Positions 1 through 7,135 are shown, counted from the first letter of the stretch. The stretch: 7,670 nt of DNA from Tannerella sp. (GCA_031277235.1 JAITMT010000495.1:1-7670), one strand, 5' to 3'. The notes: generated by a model from the letters alone, not told the origin. Numbers and translations are program-made.

Positions 1-773
1 CTGTAATTCAGTTCTTCCATCAAACGCCCGATGCGTATGCCTTGCCGGACGTCATAAGAACCGTTGGCGTCGGCAGCCAGTTCGATGGTATCGCCCAATT
101 TTTGACGAGCCGTGCGCAACAATGTTTCCGTCCGTCCCGGATAGGCGTCCAGATTGCGGCTCATACGTCCGCCGATTTTGAATTTTACCGATTTTGCACC
201 TGTTTCGGCAACGCCGCGAACATAAATATCCACTTCTTCTTCGGCGCTCAATACGCGGTCGGAACCGGAAAGATATACCGGAATCTCATCGCGCCACACG
301 CCACCCAGCAATTCGCCCACCGGCTTATTCGCCATTTTACCGAGCATGTCGAGCAAACTTTGTTCGACGTAAGCCACCGGACTCCAGAACGGAATCCCTG
401 CCAATTTGTAGTTGGCACGGTACACGCCATCCACCAGCGCCTCAATCTCGCGGGCATCCTTACCGATAAAATAAGGCGCAACCAGATTTTTGAAAATCGG
501 GATAAAATCATTGATTTGTTTTGTGCCGGTCAATCCTTCTGCTCCGTCGGTAGAGCGGGTGCGGACAAAATAGTTTTTGTCGTTGTGCAACAGTTCTACG
601 GATTCGACAATGGCAGGCGTAGAAATCTGTCCGGGAATATTGAACATCGGCTGTTCAAAGTCGCGGATGAGCGGTTTGCTGTCCGTTGTTCCGTCCTGCG
701 CCGTTACATACGCCGGCAATGTGGATGCCATCGCCAAACCGCCCATCGCTCCAAGCCATTCTCTTCTATTCAT
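1..773 (-). CDS. Mandelate racemase/muconate lactonizing enzyme family protein (enolase superfamily), exported, 3' end cut by window
   Basis: The visible 257 residues cover a leader, the N-terminal capping domain and the start of the barrel. The start at 771-773 is chosen because it begins a good export signal: Arg3-Arg4 followed by a Gly/Ala-rich hydrophobic stretch (residues 7-19) and a likely VTA|Q cleavage at Ala25, a twin-arginine-like leader. The capping domain is at about 35-165 (NDFIPIFKNLVAPYFIGKD, then SLLDMLGKMANKPVGELLGG). The barrel begins with the KxK motif (Lys197-Phe-Lys199), which carries the general base in this superfamily, and Asp235-Ala-Asn237, where the Asp is the first Mg2+ ligand. 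The other metal ligands and second base lie outside the window, so the reaction (acid-sugar dehydratase, racemase or cycloisomerase) cannot be assigned. The start is 2 bases after the GH43 stop codon, so the two are probably cotranscribed. A sugar-acid substrate released by the operon's enzymes is an inference. Confidence 0.9.
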   Translation of the reverse strand, partial: MNRREWLGAMGGLAMASTLPAYVTAQDGTTDSKPLIRDFEQPMFNIPGQISTPAIVESVELLHNDKNYFVRTRSTDGAEGLTGTKQINDFIPIFKNLVAPYFIGKDAREIEALVDGVYRANYKLAGIPFWSPVAYVEQSLLDMLGKMANKPVGELLGGVWRDEIPVYLSGSDRVLSAEEEVDIYVRGVAETGAKSVKFKIGGRMSRNLDAYPGRTETLLRTARQKLGDTIELAADANGSYDVRQGIRIGRLMEELNY

Positions 774-775
774 AA

Positions 776-1687
776 TTATCTGTTTATCAATCCTTTTAAA
801 ATATTCTCCGAAACTTTGAGAATCGTTCCGTGCTTATGTCCCGGCGGTATTGAAATTTTATCATTGACCGGCGTAAACTGTTTGAAATCCTTGGTTGAAA
901 CCGCATTGTAGGTTTTTTTGCGGTAAGAATCAAAATAGATCAACCATTCGTCTCCGACTTTGACAACCGAAGGTCCTTCTGTATACATCTCCGTAAATCG
1001 CTCTGTCATATCTCTGTAAGGACCTGCCGGGGTTTTACCGAAAGCTGCCAAGATATTGCGTTCCGGACGGGTATTATCCTTGAATACCAGCATGTAATCT
1101 TCCGGAGCGCGCTTCACGATAACGGCGTCTATGGAACTAAAACCCGGGTCGTAAAACAGTTCTGCCGGCGTAAGATCGACAAAATCTTTGGTTTTCGTAT
1201 AGTATAAACGGTGATTGTTCCGTTCTTCTTCTACTCCTCTTTCAAATTTGTAGGGAATGGTAGATGCCCAGACGATATAAAATTCTCCCGTTTCGGATTC
1301 GCAATACAATTCCGGAGCCCAAACGTTTACCACCGAAGTGTCGTGCGCCATCACCGGAAAATATTTCTCTTCCGACCAGTGAATCAGATCTTTGGAAGAA
1401 GCATAGCCGAAGCCGGGGTCTTGATTCCAACTGCACGTCCATACTAAATGAAAGGTACCGTCCGGTCCCTGCACCATACTTGGGTCGCGCATCACTTTTT
1501 GCCTGCCTACTTCCGGTTTCAGAAAAACGCCGGGAATACTGTCCCAATGGTAACCGTCGTAACTGTAGAGAAAACGGAGCCCTTCGTCAGCCGGCTCGTG
1601 AAAAGACGTGAAAAGATAGACTTCCTTTTCGTCGGTTTGGCAGGAAGCGAATGCGAGGATGAATAAAAATGTTATAATTTGTTTCAT
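776..1687 (-). CDS. Glycoside hydrolase family 43-like lipoprotein (five-bladed beta-propeller glycosidase)
   Basis: This is a complete 303-residue protein. The leader ends in LAFASC, a near-standard lipobox (Phe at -3) with Cys16 as the lipidated residue. The following residues QTDEKE are acidic, like the lipoprotein surface-export signal of Bacteroidota, so an outer-membrane, perhaps cell-surface, location is likely. Motifs match the GH43/beta-fructosidase-like fold in the right order: Arg67-Asp68-Pro (catalytic base), WAPE at 123-126, Ser-Ile-Asp187 (pKa modulator), Thr-Glu237-Gly-Pro (catalytic acid), and a late HKHGT (284-288) whose His286 matches the His often near the active-site metal or water. 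The length equals a single catalytic domain with no carbohydrate-binding module. Family members usually remove arabinofuranose, xylose or galactose; the substrate here is unknown. It starts 23 bases after the TlpA-like gene and ends 2 bases before the enolase-superfamily gene. Confidence 0.88.
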   Translation of the reverse strand: MKQIITFLFILAFASCQTDEKEVYLFTSFHEPADEGLRFLYSYDGYHWDSIPGVFLKPEVGRQKVMRDPSMVQGPDGTFHLVWTCSWNQDPGFGYASSKDLIHWSEEKYFPVMAHDTSVVNVWAPELYCESETGEFYIVWASTIPYKFERGVEEERNNHRLYYTKTKDFVDLTPAELFYDPGFSSIDAVIVKRAPEDYMLVFKDNTRPERNILAAFGKTPAGPYRDMTERFTEMYTEGPSVVKVGDEWLIYFDSYRKKTYNAVSTKDFKQFTPVNDKISIPPGHKHGTILKVSENILKGLINR

Positions 1688-1710
1688 ATTATGGAATTTT
1701 AATATATTGA

Positions 1711-2913
1711 TTATTTTTCTATAACGCTTTTAAGTTTGTCGTAAAAATTACCTCCCTCGCCTCTCGTCCGAAATATTATTGTCCCTTCAGGGTCAATGAC
1801 AATTTTGGTAGGGTAGGTATCAATTCCGTATTTTTCATTAACAGCCGATAGATTGTCATTATAAACATTAGTCCATGGCAATTCATGCTGCTTTACAGCG
1901 TCTCGCCAAACATCTATCGTCCTTTCTCTGCAAGCGACTCCCAGTATCTCAAGTTTGTTTTTATACATTTCATAAGCGCTTTTCATCTTGGGCATACCAA
2001 CAATACAGGGACCACACCAACTGCCCCAAAAGTCTATAATAACATACTTGCCACGAAGCGACGAAAGTGAGATGGATTTTCCGTCGCTATCTTCCAGTGT
2101 GAAATCGGGAGCCTTATCCCCGACAAAAACTTTTTTAGCCTTTAAAGGATTTATGTAATCCTGGTACCGCGTCACTGCCCCGTCAAGTAAATGACGGAAT
2201 ATTGAGTTGCGAACGTTTACTCCAAGTTTGTCATAATACATACCTACGCTGTCAACAGATTGCTGAGACAAAAGGAACGCCGAGAGAGGATTATCAAGAT
2301 TTTCCCTTACATAGTTGCAATACAGTTCATTTTGGGCGATTATCCGGTCAAAGCGTTTTTCCCAACCTGTTTCTTCTGCCTCCTTGTTTTTGTCAATACT
2401 TGCCTGTTCGAGAGCCATTTCTTCTTCAACTTGGTTTTCATTTATTTTTAACATTTCGTTTTGAATAGTTGAGAAATCATGATTTAGTTGCGAACCGGAA
2501 ATATTGACATTAATGAACCCTGTCGAATTAATGCTACAGTTAAAACTTATCCTGTCTTTCGGTTCGGTAAAAATAAACAAACTTGCGTTTTCGGATAAGA
2601 AAGGTCTACCATTGGGAGTATCATGTACAAAAAACTGAAAAAAGACAAATTGCAGAGCATACGCCCTATCATCGGGGAAAATATATTCAAGCCGTCCATT
2701 TTTAACAAATATAGTGTCAAACACAGGTCTCTGATTGGAATTATCCAGCGGTCTGGACATGACCATTACAGTGTCATTGGAAAGCCCTTCAACATATCCT
2801 GTGACAGTATTGCTCTGTGCACAAATCATTTGTGCACAAATCATTTGTGTACAAATTATGGCTACAAATAACAGGATTCCACAGTTACGATAAAATTTAT
2901 TTTTTACATTCAT
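1711..2913 (-). CDS. DUF4369-type TlpA-like thioredoxin-fold disulfide oxidoreductase
   Basis: This is a 400-residue secreted protein. The frame stays open back to 3111, but the ATG at 2911-2913 is preferred: it directly precedes a signal peptide (basic start, hydrophobic core, Ala|Gln cleavage near residue 32), follows an A-rich start region, and avoids overlap with the upstream gene. Residues about 34-130 form the beta-rich N-terminal domain common in Bacteroidota TlpA proteins (DUF4369), and 142-254 are helical and charged. Residues 263-400 form a redoxin/TlpA domain starting GDKAPDFTLED, with active site Trp299-Cys300-Gly-Pro-Cys303 and cis-Pro368 (TYPT). Such proteins act as periplasmic thiol-disulfide reductases fed by a membrane electron donor, which is not in this window. 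The signal-peptide codons contain a 15-bp tandem repeat giving VAIIC, TQMIC, AQMIC, AQS. It appears paralogous to the preceding gene, 76 bases away, which has a CxxS site. Confidence 0.92.
   Translation of the reverse strand: MNVKNKFYRNCGILLFVAIICTQMICAQMICAQSNTVTGYVEGLSNDTVMVMSRPLDNSNQRPVFDTIFVKNGRLEYIFPDDRAYALQFVFFQFFVHDTPNGRPFLSENASLFIFTEPKDRISFNCSINSTGFINVNISGSQLNHDFSTIQNEMLKINENQVEEEMALEQASIDKNKEAEETGWEKRFDRIIAQNELYCNYVRENLDNPLSAFLLSQQSVDSVGMYYDKLGVNVRNSIFRHLLDGAVTRYQDYINPLKAKKVFVGDKAPDFTLEDSDGKSISLSSLRGKYVIIDFWGSWCGPCIVGMPKMKSAYEMYKNKLEILGVACRERTIDVWRDAVKQHELPWTNVYNDNLSAVNEKYGIDTYPTKIVIDPEGTIIFRTRGEGGNFYDKLKSVIEK
2816..2853. repeat. 38-bp dyad centred on a perfect 14-bp palindrome
   Basis: The centre ATTTGTGCACAAAT (2828-2841) is a perfect palindrome. 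The arms ACAAAT (2821-2826) and ATTTGT (2843-2848) pair around one C/C mismatch, and TGTGC (2816-2820) pairs with GTACA (2849-2853) apart from one G-T. The dyad arises because the 15-bp tandem unit is itself nearly self-complementary. It lies about 60-98 bases into the TlpA-like gene, so it could form an mRNA hairpin near the start; a protein-binding role is possible but unsupported. Confidence 0.7.
2821..2865. repeat. 15-bp tandem repeat in signal-peptide codons
   Basis: The unit ACAAATCATTTGTGC occurs at 2821-2835 and again at 2836-2850 with one change (last base T). A degenerate third unit sits at 2851-2865 (10 of 15 matching). The unit is a whole number of codons, giving VAIIC, TQMIC, AQMIC in the end of the signal peptide of the TlpA-like protein, with cleavage expected at the last Ala|Gln. 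Copy-number change would lengthen or shorten the signal peptide by five residues without a frameshift. Confidence 0.85.
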
Positions 2914-2989
2914 CTTTTTTATTTTTTTTGCTGTTGTTAAAATTTCATTGTTCCGCGGCGCAGTCGCACACTTGTATTTTTGTCTTGTT
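2914..2989 (-). other. Largest intergenic gap (76 bp) between the two thioredoxin-fold genes
   Basis: In the minus orientation this gap ends in an A-rich stretch (AAAAAAAATAAAAAAG) directly before the start codon, typical of Bacteroidota translation initiation regions that lack a strong Shine-Dalgarno sequence. It contains a GC-rich spot around 2952-2963 (CCGCGG) but no convincing terminator, since no stable stem followed by a T-run is seen in the minus direction. It gives no reason to split the operon, although a weak internal promoter cannot be excluded. Confidence 0.5.
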
Positions 2990-4189
2990 CTATTTTCCAA
3001 ATTCGGATTCCATTTTGTTTTTTGCCACATAAAAAGCCTCGTGATAATCTCGCGCCATGATTTTTCCGTCGGGCGAAATAAATACAAAATACGGTAAACC
3101 TGCAAAGGCATAATCGGTTTCTATTTTGTCGTTATTGCCTGTTTTTTCCGCATCAAACCAAGGGTGAGCAAGCATACTTTCCAAAACCGGTTTCATTTCG
3201 ATATCCATTAATTTATCTTCCGGCTTTGTGCTGTTATACGTTTCCTTTATGTATTCAATTCTATCCGTTATGCCAACAACGATCAACCGGTCTTTATATC
3301 TGTTATACAAATCCAGCACATCTTTTTCCCTCTGAAAAGAACCCGGACATAATCCCCAGTGATAAATCAAAACATACGAACCGGCACAATCTTTTAGGGA
3401 GATTTCTCTACCGTCCATTGCTGTCAAGTGAAAATCAGGCGCATCATTACCGGGCAGTAAAACGGACATTTTGTCAATCTCCTGTTTGAGCAATTTTCCG
3501 AAATAACTGTTTTGAGCATCTTCATTCATTTTCTCATATTTGGATAATGAAGTATCGAAAGGTGCAGACATAACCATTTGCAGGGCATCAACAATCGTAT
3601 GTTCGGAAGACGGAAATTTCTCATGGAAGTCATCATACAACCGTGATAGCCTCTGAAAATCCTCTCTGTGTTCGGAATGGAATGAGTTGAATTTATCGCG
3701 ATACTCTTTTTCATTTATTGCGTCTTTTGCGGCACGCGCTTCTTCGGTCAATTTCATCAAGCCACTTCTCTCTTTGCCGAGGAAAATCTCGAGTCGTAAT
3801 GCTTCCTGTAACCTTTCATTGTCATAAAGACCGCCTTCCAAATTACAATAATAAATTTGGTCTGTCGCACCGATTAAACAGGTCGTATCGTCTTTTACAA
3901 GTAAGGCAAGTCCACGCTTATCGGAAGCAGTAACTTTTCCCGAAACAGGTTTATAAGACATCATGTAATATCCTATATGTTCATGCGAACTACTGTATAT
4001 GAACTCATTCGACTGTTCGACAATTACATCAAATGTAAAATCGAGTTTGAATTCGGGCATAATAATCCGTTCAAAAGAAAGTGTATCGCCGGGTATCAAT
4101 CCTTCGATTTTCCCTTGAATCGTGAACGGCATCGCAGTGCCATTCATCGAGGCAAAGCATATCAGTAAGTAAAAAAGAACATTTCGCAT
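2990..4189 (-). CDS. DUF4369-type thioredoxin-fold protein with a single-cysteine CPGS active site
   Basis: This is a complete 399-residue secreted protein with a signal peptide of about 19 residues (cleavage near NGTA|MP). Its architecture is that of its downstream neighbour: beta-rich DUF4369-like N-terminus (about 22-120), charged helical middle (about 125-240) and redoxin domain (about 245-399) starting GNDAPDFHLTAMDG. The active-site region reads YHWGLCPGS: Cys281-Pro-Gly-Ser284, one residue shorter than the neighbour's FWGSWCGPC, with Ser in place of the resolving cysteine. The cis-proline is kept (Gly-Leu-Pro366), as is the SPDGKI strand, so the fold looks intact. A CxxS site cannot make the usual intramolecular disulfide. 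Possible roles are mixed-disulfide capture, isomerase-like or scaffold activity; none is demonstrated. An adjacent duplication followed by divergence explains the pair. It starts 27 bases after the preceding large gene and is presumably cotranscribed. Confidence 0.9.
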   Translation of the reverse strand: MRNVLFYLLICFASMNGTAMPFTIQGKIEGLIPGDTLSFERIIMPEFKLDFTFDVIVEQSNEFIYSSSHEHIGYYMMSYKPVSGKVTASDKRGLALLVKDDTTCLIGATDQIYYCNLEGGLYDNERLQEALRLEIFLGKERSGLMKLTEEARAAKDAINEKEYRDKFNSFHSEHREDFQRLSRLYDDFHEKFPSSEHTIVDALQMVMSAPFDTSLSKYEKMNEDAQNSYFGKLLKQEIDKMSVLLPGNDAPDFHLTAMDGREISLKDCAGSYVLIYHWGLCPGSFQREKDVLDLYNRYKDRLIVVGITDRIEYIKETYNSTKPEDKLMDIEMKPVLESMLAHPWFDAEKTGNNDKIETDYAFAGLPYFVFISPDGKIMARDYHEAFYVAKNKMESEFGK

Positions 4190-4216
4190 AGTTAATATTC
4201 ATTTATTTGTTTGACA

Positions 4217-7135
4217 TTATTTTCTTGTTTCACCGTCCTTGTGTACAATTGTTTCTTTATGCAAAACCGGCAACGATCCTCCGGCATCCAACACAGCCTG
4301 ACCGTATTGCGAATAGCCTTCGGAATAATACAAAACGGCTTTATCCGGAAATTTAGTCCGGTATTCATTCACCGCCCGGTAAACCGATTCTGCCGAAACG
4401 CGACCGGGATTCGTCAATCGGGCATGTTGGCGGGGCGCGAGATTCAAACCGCCTTCCGGAGCGTAAAGCGTTCCGTCGGCACGATACATCCAGTAGCGAA
4501 TGTCAATAATATCAACTACTTTAGAACGGACAGGATCAGCCAAAATAGCATCCTGCACATCCTTTGTGGCGCTTAATGCAATCAACGGATCATGACCTGT
4601 TTCTTTCTGCCATTCGGCAATCACATCCAACCAAAATTCCACAAAATGCAGCGGACCGGTAAACTCGGCGCTGATGAACTGAATAACCGAATGATTGTCT
4701 TTGAAATTTTCTAAACACTGACGGATATAGGCGCGATGCAATTCGCGCCGAACGGGATGCGTAACGTCGTAGAACTGTTCCGCCATGAAAATCCGCTTAT
4801 CGCCGGCATAGTTGGGCGGTTCGGGAAATCCGGTATTGTTGACGTTGTTTGCCGGACGCCAGGGAGAATCCGCCCAATGCGCTCCGGCTTCGATGATGTT
4901 GTGCTGGAAATAGTTCTGATGAAACAAAATCAAACCGTTTTCGTCGGCCGCATCGGCAAATTGTTTTAAGCGCATCCAATACCATGGATTGTATTTCGTC
5001 AAATCATATTTGCTCAAGCCGTCGTAAGCCGTTCCTTCGCCGCTACGGGCAAAAGGCTGCTCGTAGAACGGCGCCCAGACATCGCCGTCCATCCGGCGGA
5101 TGCGTTCATGGTCGTCTCGGCGGCGTTCATACCAAAGTCCGTAATTGTGGTCGATGGCAATGATATTATTCCGTTTCATCCATTGTATCACAGAATCAAT
5201 ATCATCGGTCAGCCCCGTTCCCGTCCGTCCCGGAACAAAACGGGTCAAATGCGGCTGGGCTGTACGATTCAGGTAAGAAGGACGGAGATTCCCGTTCCAA
5301 TAATTGATGCTGTGTTTGTTTCCGGTCTGGATTTGATGATTCCGGACTAAAATTCCGTTTTCTATGGTCAGTTCACCAATCGGCTCAGGCTCGGCGAAGG
5401 CTTCAGCCTTCGTCGTGTTAGAAGCAAGGCTCTTGCCTTGCATACCGGCGAGGACGCCGGCTTTTAACTGCGGCGTAGCCTGAACGCTAAGTCGAGCATT
5501 GATGTCTTTAGCCGTGATGACCTTAGCTTGACCGATATCGGTTGAAATGGGATGCTTGGCAATCACCTCATCAATCCAATCATACAGAGTGGTTGCCGAT
5601 TTGTAGGCTATTTTTGATAATTCCTGCGCCATGGCAATCGTCGGTGAAGTGGAAGCATTCGTTGTAATCAGGAGCAAATCGGAACGGTCAACGTAATTTT
5701 TCCCCAAACGCTTTCCCAATTGGAAGTAGAATAGACTTCTGGGTTCAATATGGTTATTGCTTTCGTCCCAATAACCATCACCTGAAAATTCCGACCACGC
5801 GCCAAAAGCCCAATTCATCGCTGTAGGCGGAGCAAAACATTCCATACGTGAAGGGGAACATTGCCAGAAAACACTGTTGGCAGCATTCCAACCTGTGCCC
5901 TGATTATCTTGACTCAGATTGGTATAACGCAAAGCGTTACCATCTATATTGACAATATCGAACAATACGCCTGAAGCCCAACTGCCGATGGAGCCGCTGA
6001 AACTGTGGGGTAAATAAGCATAACATTGCACGAAAGCATTTGGCCCCGGAGCACAGTAACCTACTGCAAAATCATGGTAAGCGAATTCCGAATACAAGCG
6101 TTGAAACAGGCACTGCTGTCCCATCGTCAGGAAAGCGTTGCGACGTTGTCCGCCGATTTCCGAAACAGGCGAGAGATACTTACTGTTTTCTACCGTAATG
6201 CGTTTCGTTGTTTCCAAGGCGAAAACTGCCGAGCCGGCAAAGTGCCTGAAAGTCATATTTCGAACCCATACATCAGCTGCGTTGGCAATGGTAATCGCCA
6301 TCCAAGCATGGGTTTCGTCTTTCGGGTTTTGAACGTCGTATTCCGAAACGCACTGCATGTTTTCAATTCCAATGTCCATAATCCGACCTTTCCATGCATA
6401 CGGAATCACTAAACCTCCACCGAATTGCTTGTCCAAAGCAGTCGTTATGGGAGCGTCAAACCTGATGCGATTGCCGTCGACCGAAACTACCGTTCTGTCC
6501 CAATACAGATTATAATCACCCGGTTTCCATCCCAAAGCGGTTATTCCGCCGCCGAAATGAGCCGTACCCAACACATCAATCCATTCCTGTGTGGACGGAC
6601 GCACAATCAAAATTTTATCTCCGGCTTTCAAACCATGGTTGCCGGCAAGGTTCAATTCCATAGCCCCCACCGGAACATAAGCACCGACGACACGCAAAGT
6701 ATCGCCGACCGGTTGCCGATCGTTTACTCCTTCAATGCGAATCAGCGTGCGGCGATCTTTTCCGGCGGCTATCAAACGAGTGCCGCCTTCTCCTGCTCCA
6801 CTTCCGCGCAGCACAATGCCCGAAGCATTGATTTTTAGACTTCCGGAGACTTTGTAATCACCTGCTTGCAACAACACCGCACCGCGAAAACCGTTTTTGT
6901 CCATCGGTAGCTGCGCCACTTGGTCTATTGCTTCCTGTATCCATGCGGTAGCATCGCCGGCGACCGGCGGAACAACCATCCGGATGCTTATATCAGGAAT
7001 CGGAACATCGCTTGCCTTGTACCCGCAATAGGAAAAGTCGGGAAGACTGTCTTGCACGTCAACCGGTCTTTCCTGAGCCTGTAAATTAGACCCGTAAATC
7101 CAGAAAAATAATCCTATAAAAAAAAGATTTTTCAT
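4217..7135 (-). CDS. Two-module secreted carbohydrate-active enzyme: pectate-lyase-like beta-helix plus DUF6298-type domain
   Basis: This is a complete 972-residue protein. Residues 1-20 are a signal peptide with cleavage LQA|QE. Residues about 45-480 resemble a right-handed parallel beta-helix of the pectate lyase superfamily: the start GDATAWIQEAIDQVA, then GAVLLQAGDYKVSGSLKI and GIVLRGSG, then repeated short strands rich in Asn, Gly and aromatic residues. Residues about 585-910 match my memory of the DUF6298 family (DHNYGLWYERRRDDHE, YNPWYWMRLKQFADAADENG, GAHWADSPWRPANN) and look like a TIM-barrel glycosidase. Glu824 (FISAEFTGP) and Glu939 (LYYSEG) end predicted strands and are candidate catalytic acids by analogy with clan GH-A. 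The junction (558-583) is encoded by three consecutive hairpins and looks inserted. The start overlaps the DUF3826 stop as ATGA, so translation is probably coupled. The family is well supported; the exact linkage cleaved is unknown, and a pectin-type substrate is inference. Confidence 0.88.
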   Translation of the reverse strand: MKNLFFIGLFFWIYGSNLQAQERPVDVQDSLPDFSYCGYKASDVPIPDISIRMVVPPVAGDATAWIQEAIDQVAQLPMDKNGFRGAVLLQAGDYKVSGSLKINASGIVLRGSGAGEGGTRLIAAGKDRRTLIRIEGVNDRQPVGDTLRVVGAYVPVGAMELNLAGNHGLKAGDKILIVRPSTQEWIDVLGTAHFGGGITALGWKPGDYNLYWDRTVVSVDGNRIRFDAPITTALDKQFGGGLVIPYAWKGRIMDIGIENMQCVSEYDVQNPKDETHAWMAITIANAADVWVRNMTFRHFAGSAVFALETTKRITVENSKYLSPVSEIGGQRRNAFLTMGQQCLFQRLYSEFAYHDFAVGYCAPGPNAFVQCYAYLPHSFSGSIGSWASGVLFDIVNIDGNALRYTNLSQDNQGTGWNAANSVFWQCSPSRMECFAPPTAMNWAFGAWSEFSGDGYWDESNNHIEPRSLFYFQLGKRLGKNYVDRSDLLLITTNASTSPTIAMAQELSKIAYKSATTLYDWIDEVIAKHPISTDIGQAKVITAKDINARLSVQATPQLKAGVLAGMQGKSLASNTTKAEAFAEPEPIGELTIENGILVRNHQIQTGNKHSINYWNGNLRPSYLNRTAQPHLTRFVPGRTGTGLTDDIDSVIQWMKRNNIIAIDHNYGLWYERRRDDHERIRRMDGDVWAPFYEQPFARSGEGTAYDGLSKYDLTKYNPWYWMRLKQFADAADENGLILFHQNYFQHNIIEAGAHWADSPWRPANNVNNTGFPEPPNYAGDKRIFMAEQFYDVTHPVRRELHRAYIRQCLENFKDNHSVIQFISAEFTGPLHFVEFWLDVIAEWQKETGHDPLIALSATKDVQDAILADPVRSKVVDIIDIRYWMYRADGTLYAPEGGLNLAPRQHARLTNPGRVSAESVYRAVNEYRTKFPDKAVLYYSEGYSQYGQAVLDAGGSLPVLHKETIVHKDGETRK
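5392..5460. repeat. Three consecutive hairpin-forming palindromes inside a coding sequence
   Basis: Three inverted repeats follow each other with gaps of 8 and 3 bases. The first has stem CGAAGGCT/AGCCTTCG at 5395-5402 and 5405-5412, which extends to 5392-5415 with one G-T pair. The second has stem GCAAGGC/GCCTTGC at 5424-5430 and 5435-5441 with loop TCTT. The third has stem CCGGCG/CGCCGG at 5445-5450 and 5455-5460 with loop AGGA. The first two stems share AAGGC/GCCTT. The block preserves the reading frame and encodes residues 558-583 of the two-module enzyme, between its modules, as a low-complexity Ala/Gly/Lys/Glu-rich peptide. It looks like an inserted palindromic element rather than a conserved part of either module. 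Confidence 0.75.
7132..7135 (-). promoter_or_regulatory. ATGA stop/start overlap coupling DUF3826 to the two-module enzyme
   Basis: The ATG of the 972-residue enzyme (7135-7133) shares two bases with the TGA stop of DUF3826 (7134-7132). The stretch just upstream is AAGAAAAA, a weak purine-rich start region. This arrangement usually means translational coupling or re-initiation, and it supports a shared transcript. Confidence 0.85.

Noticed and set aside
42..911. A 289-codon open frame on the plus strand
   Set aside because: It runs antisense across the enolase-superfamily gene and the end of the GH43 gene, both with clear family motifs. Its translation shows no recognisable domain or signal, so it is a shadow frame.
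2969..3001. Possible Bacteroidota-type promoter (TTTG at 3001-2998 and TACAAGTG at 2976-2969, 21 bases apart, minus strand)
   Set aside because: The -7-like box matches TAnnTTTG poorly, and such short matches are expected by chance in A/T-rich sequence, so it was not annotated.
2914..3111. A 66-residue N-terminal extension of the TlpA-like protein
   Set aside because: The frame is open upstream, but the extension would overlap the end of the preceding gene, and a good signal peptide starts exactly at the ATG at 2911-2913.
6425..6838. Plus-strand 137-codon frame, with 6026-6412 beside it
   Set aside because: Both are antisense to the beta-helix module of the 972-residue enzyme and show no domain, signal or plausible start context.
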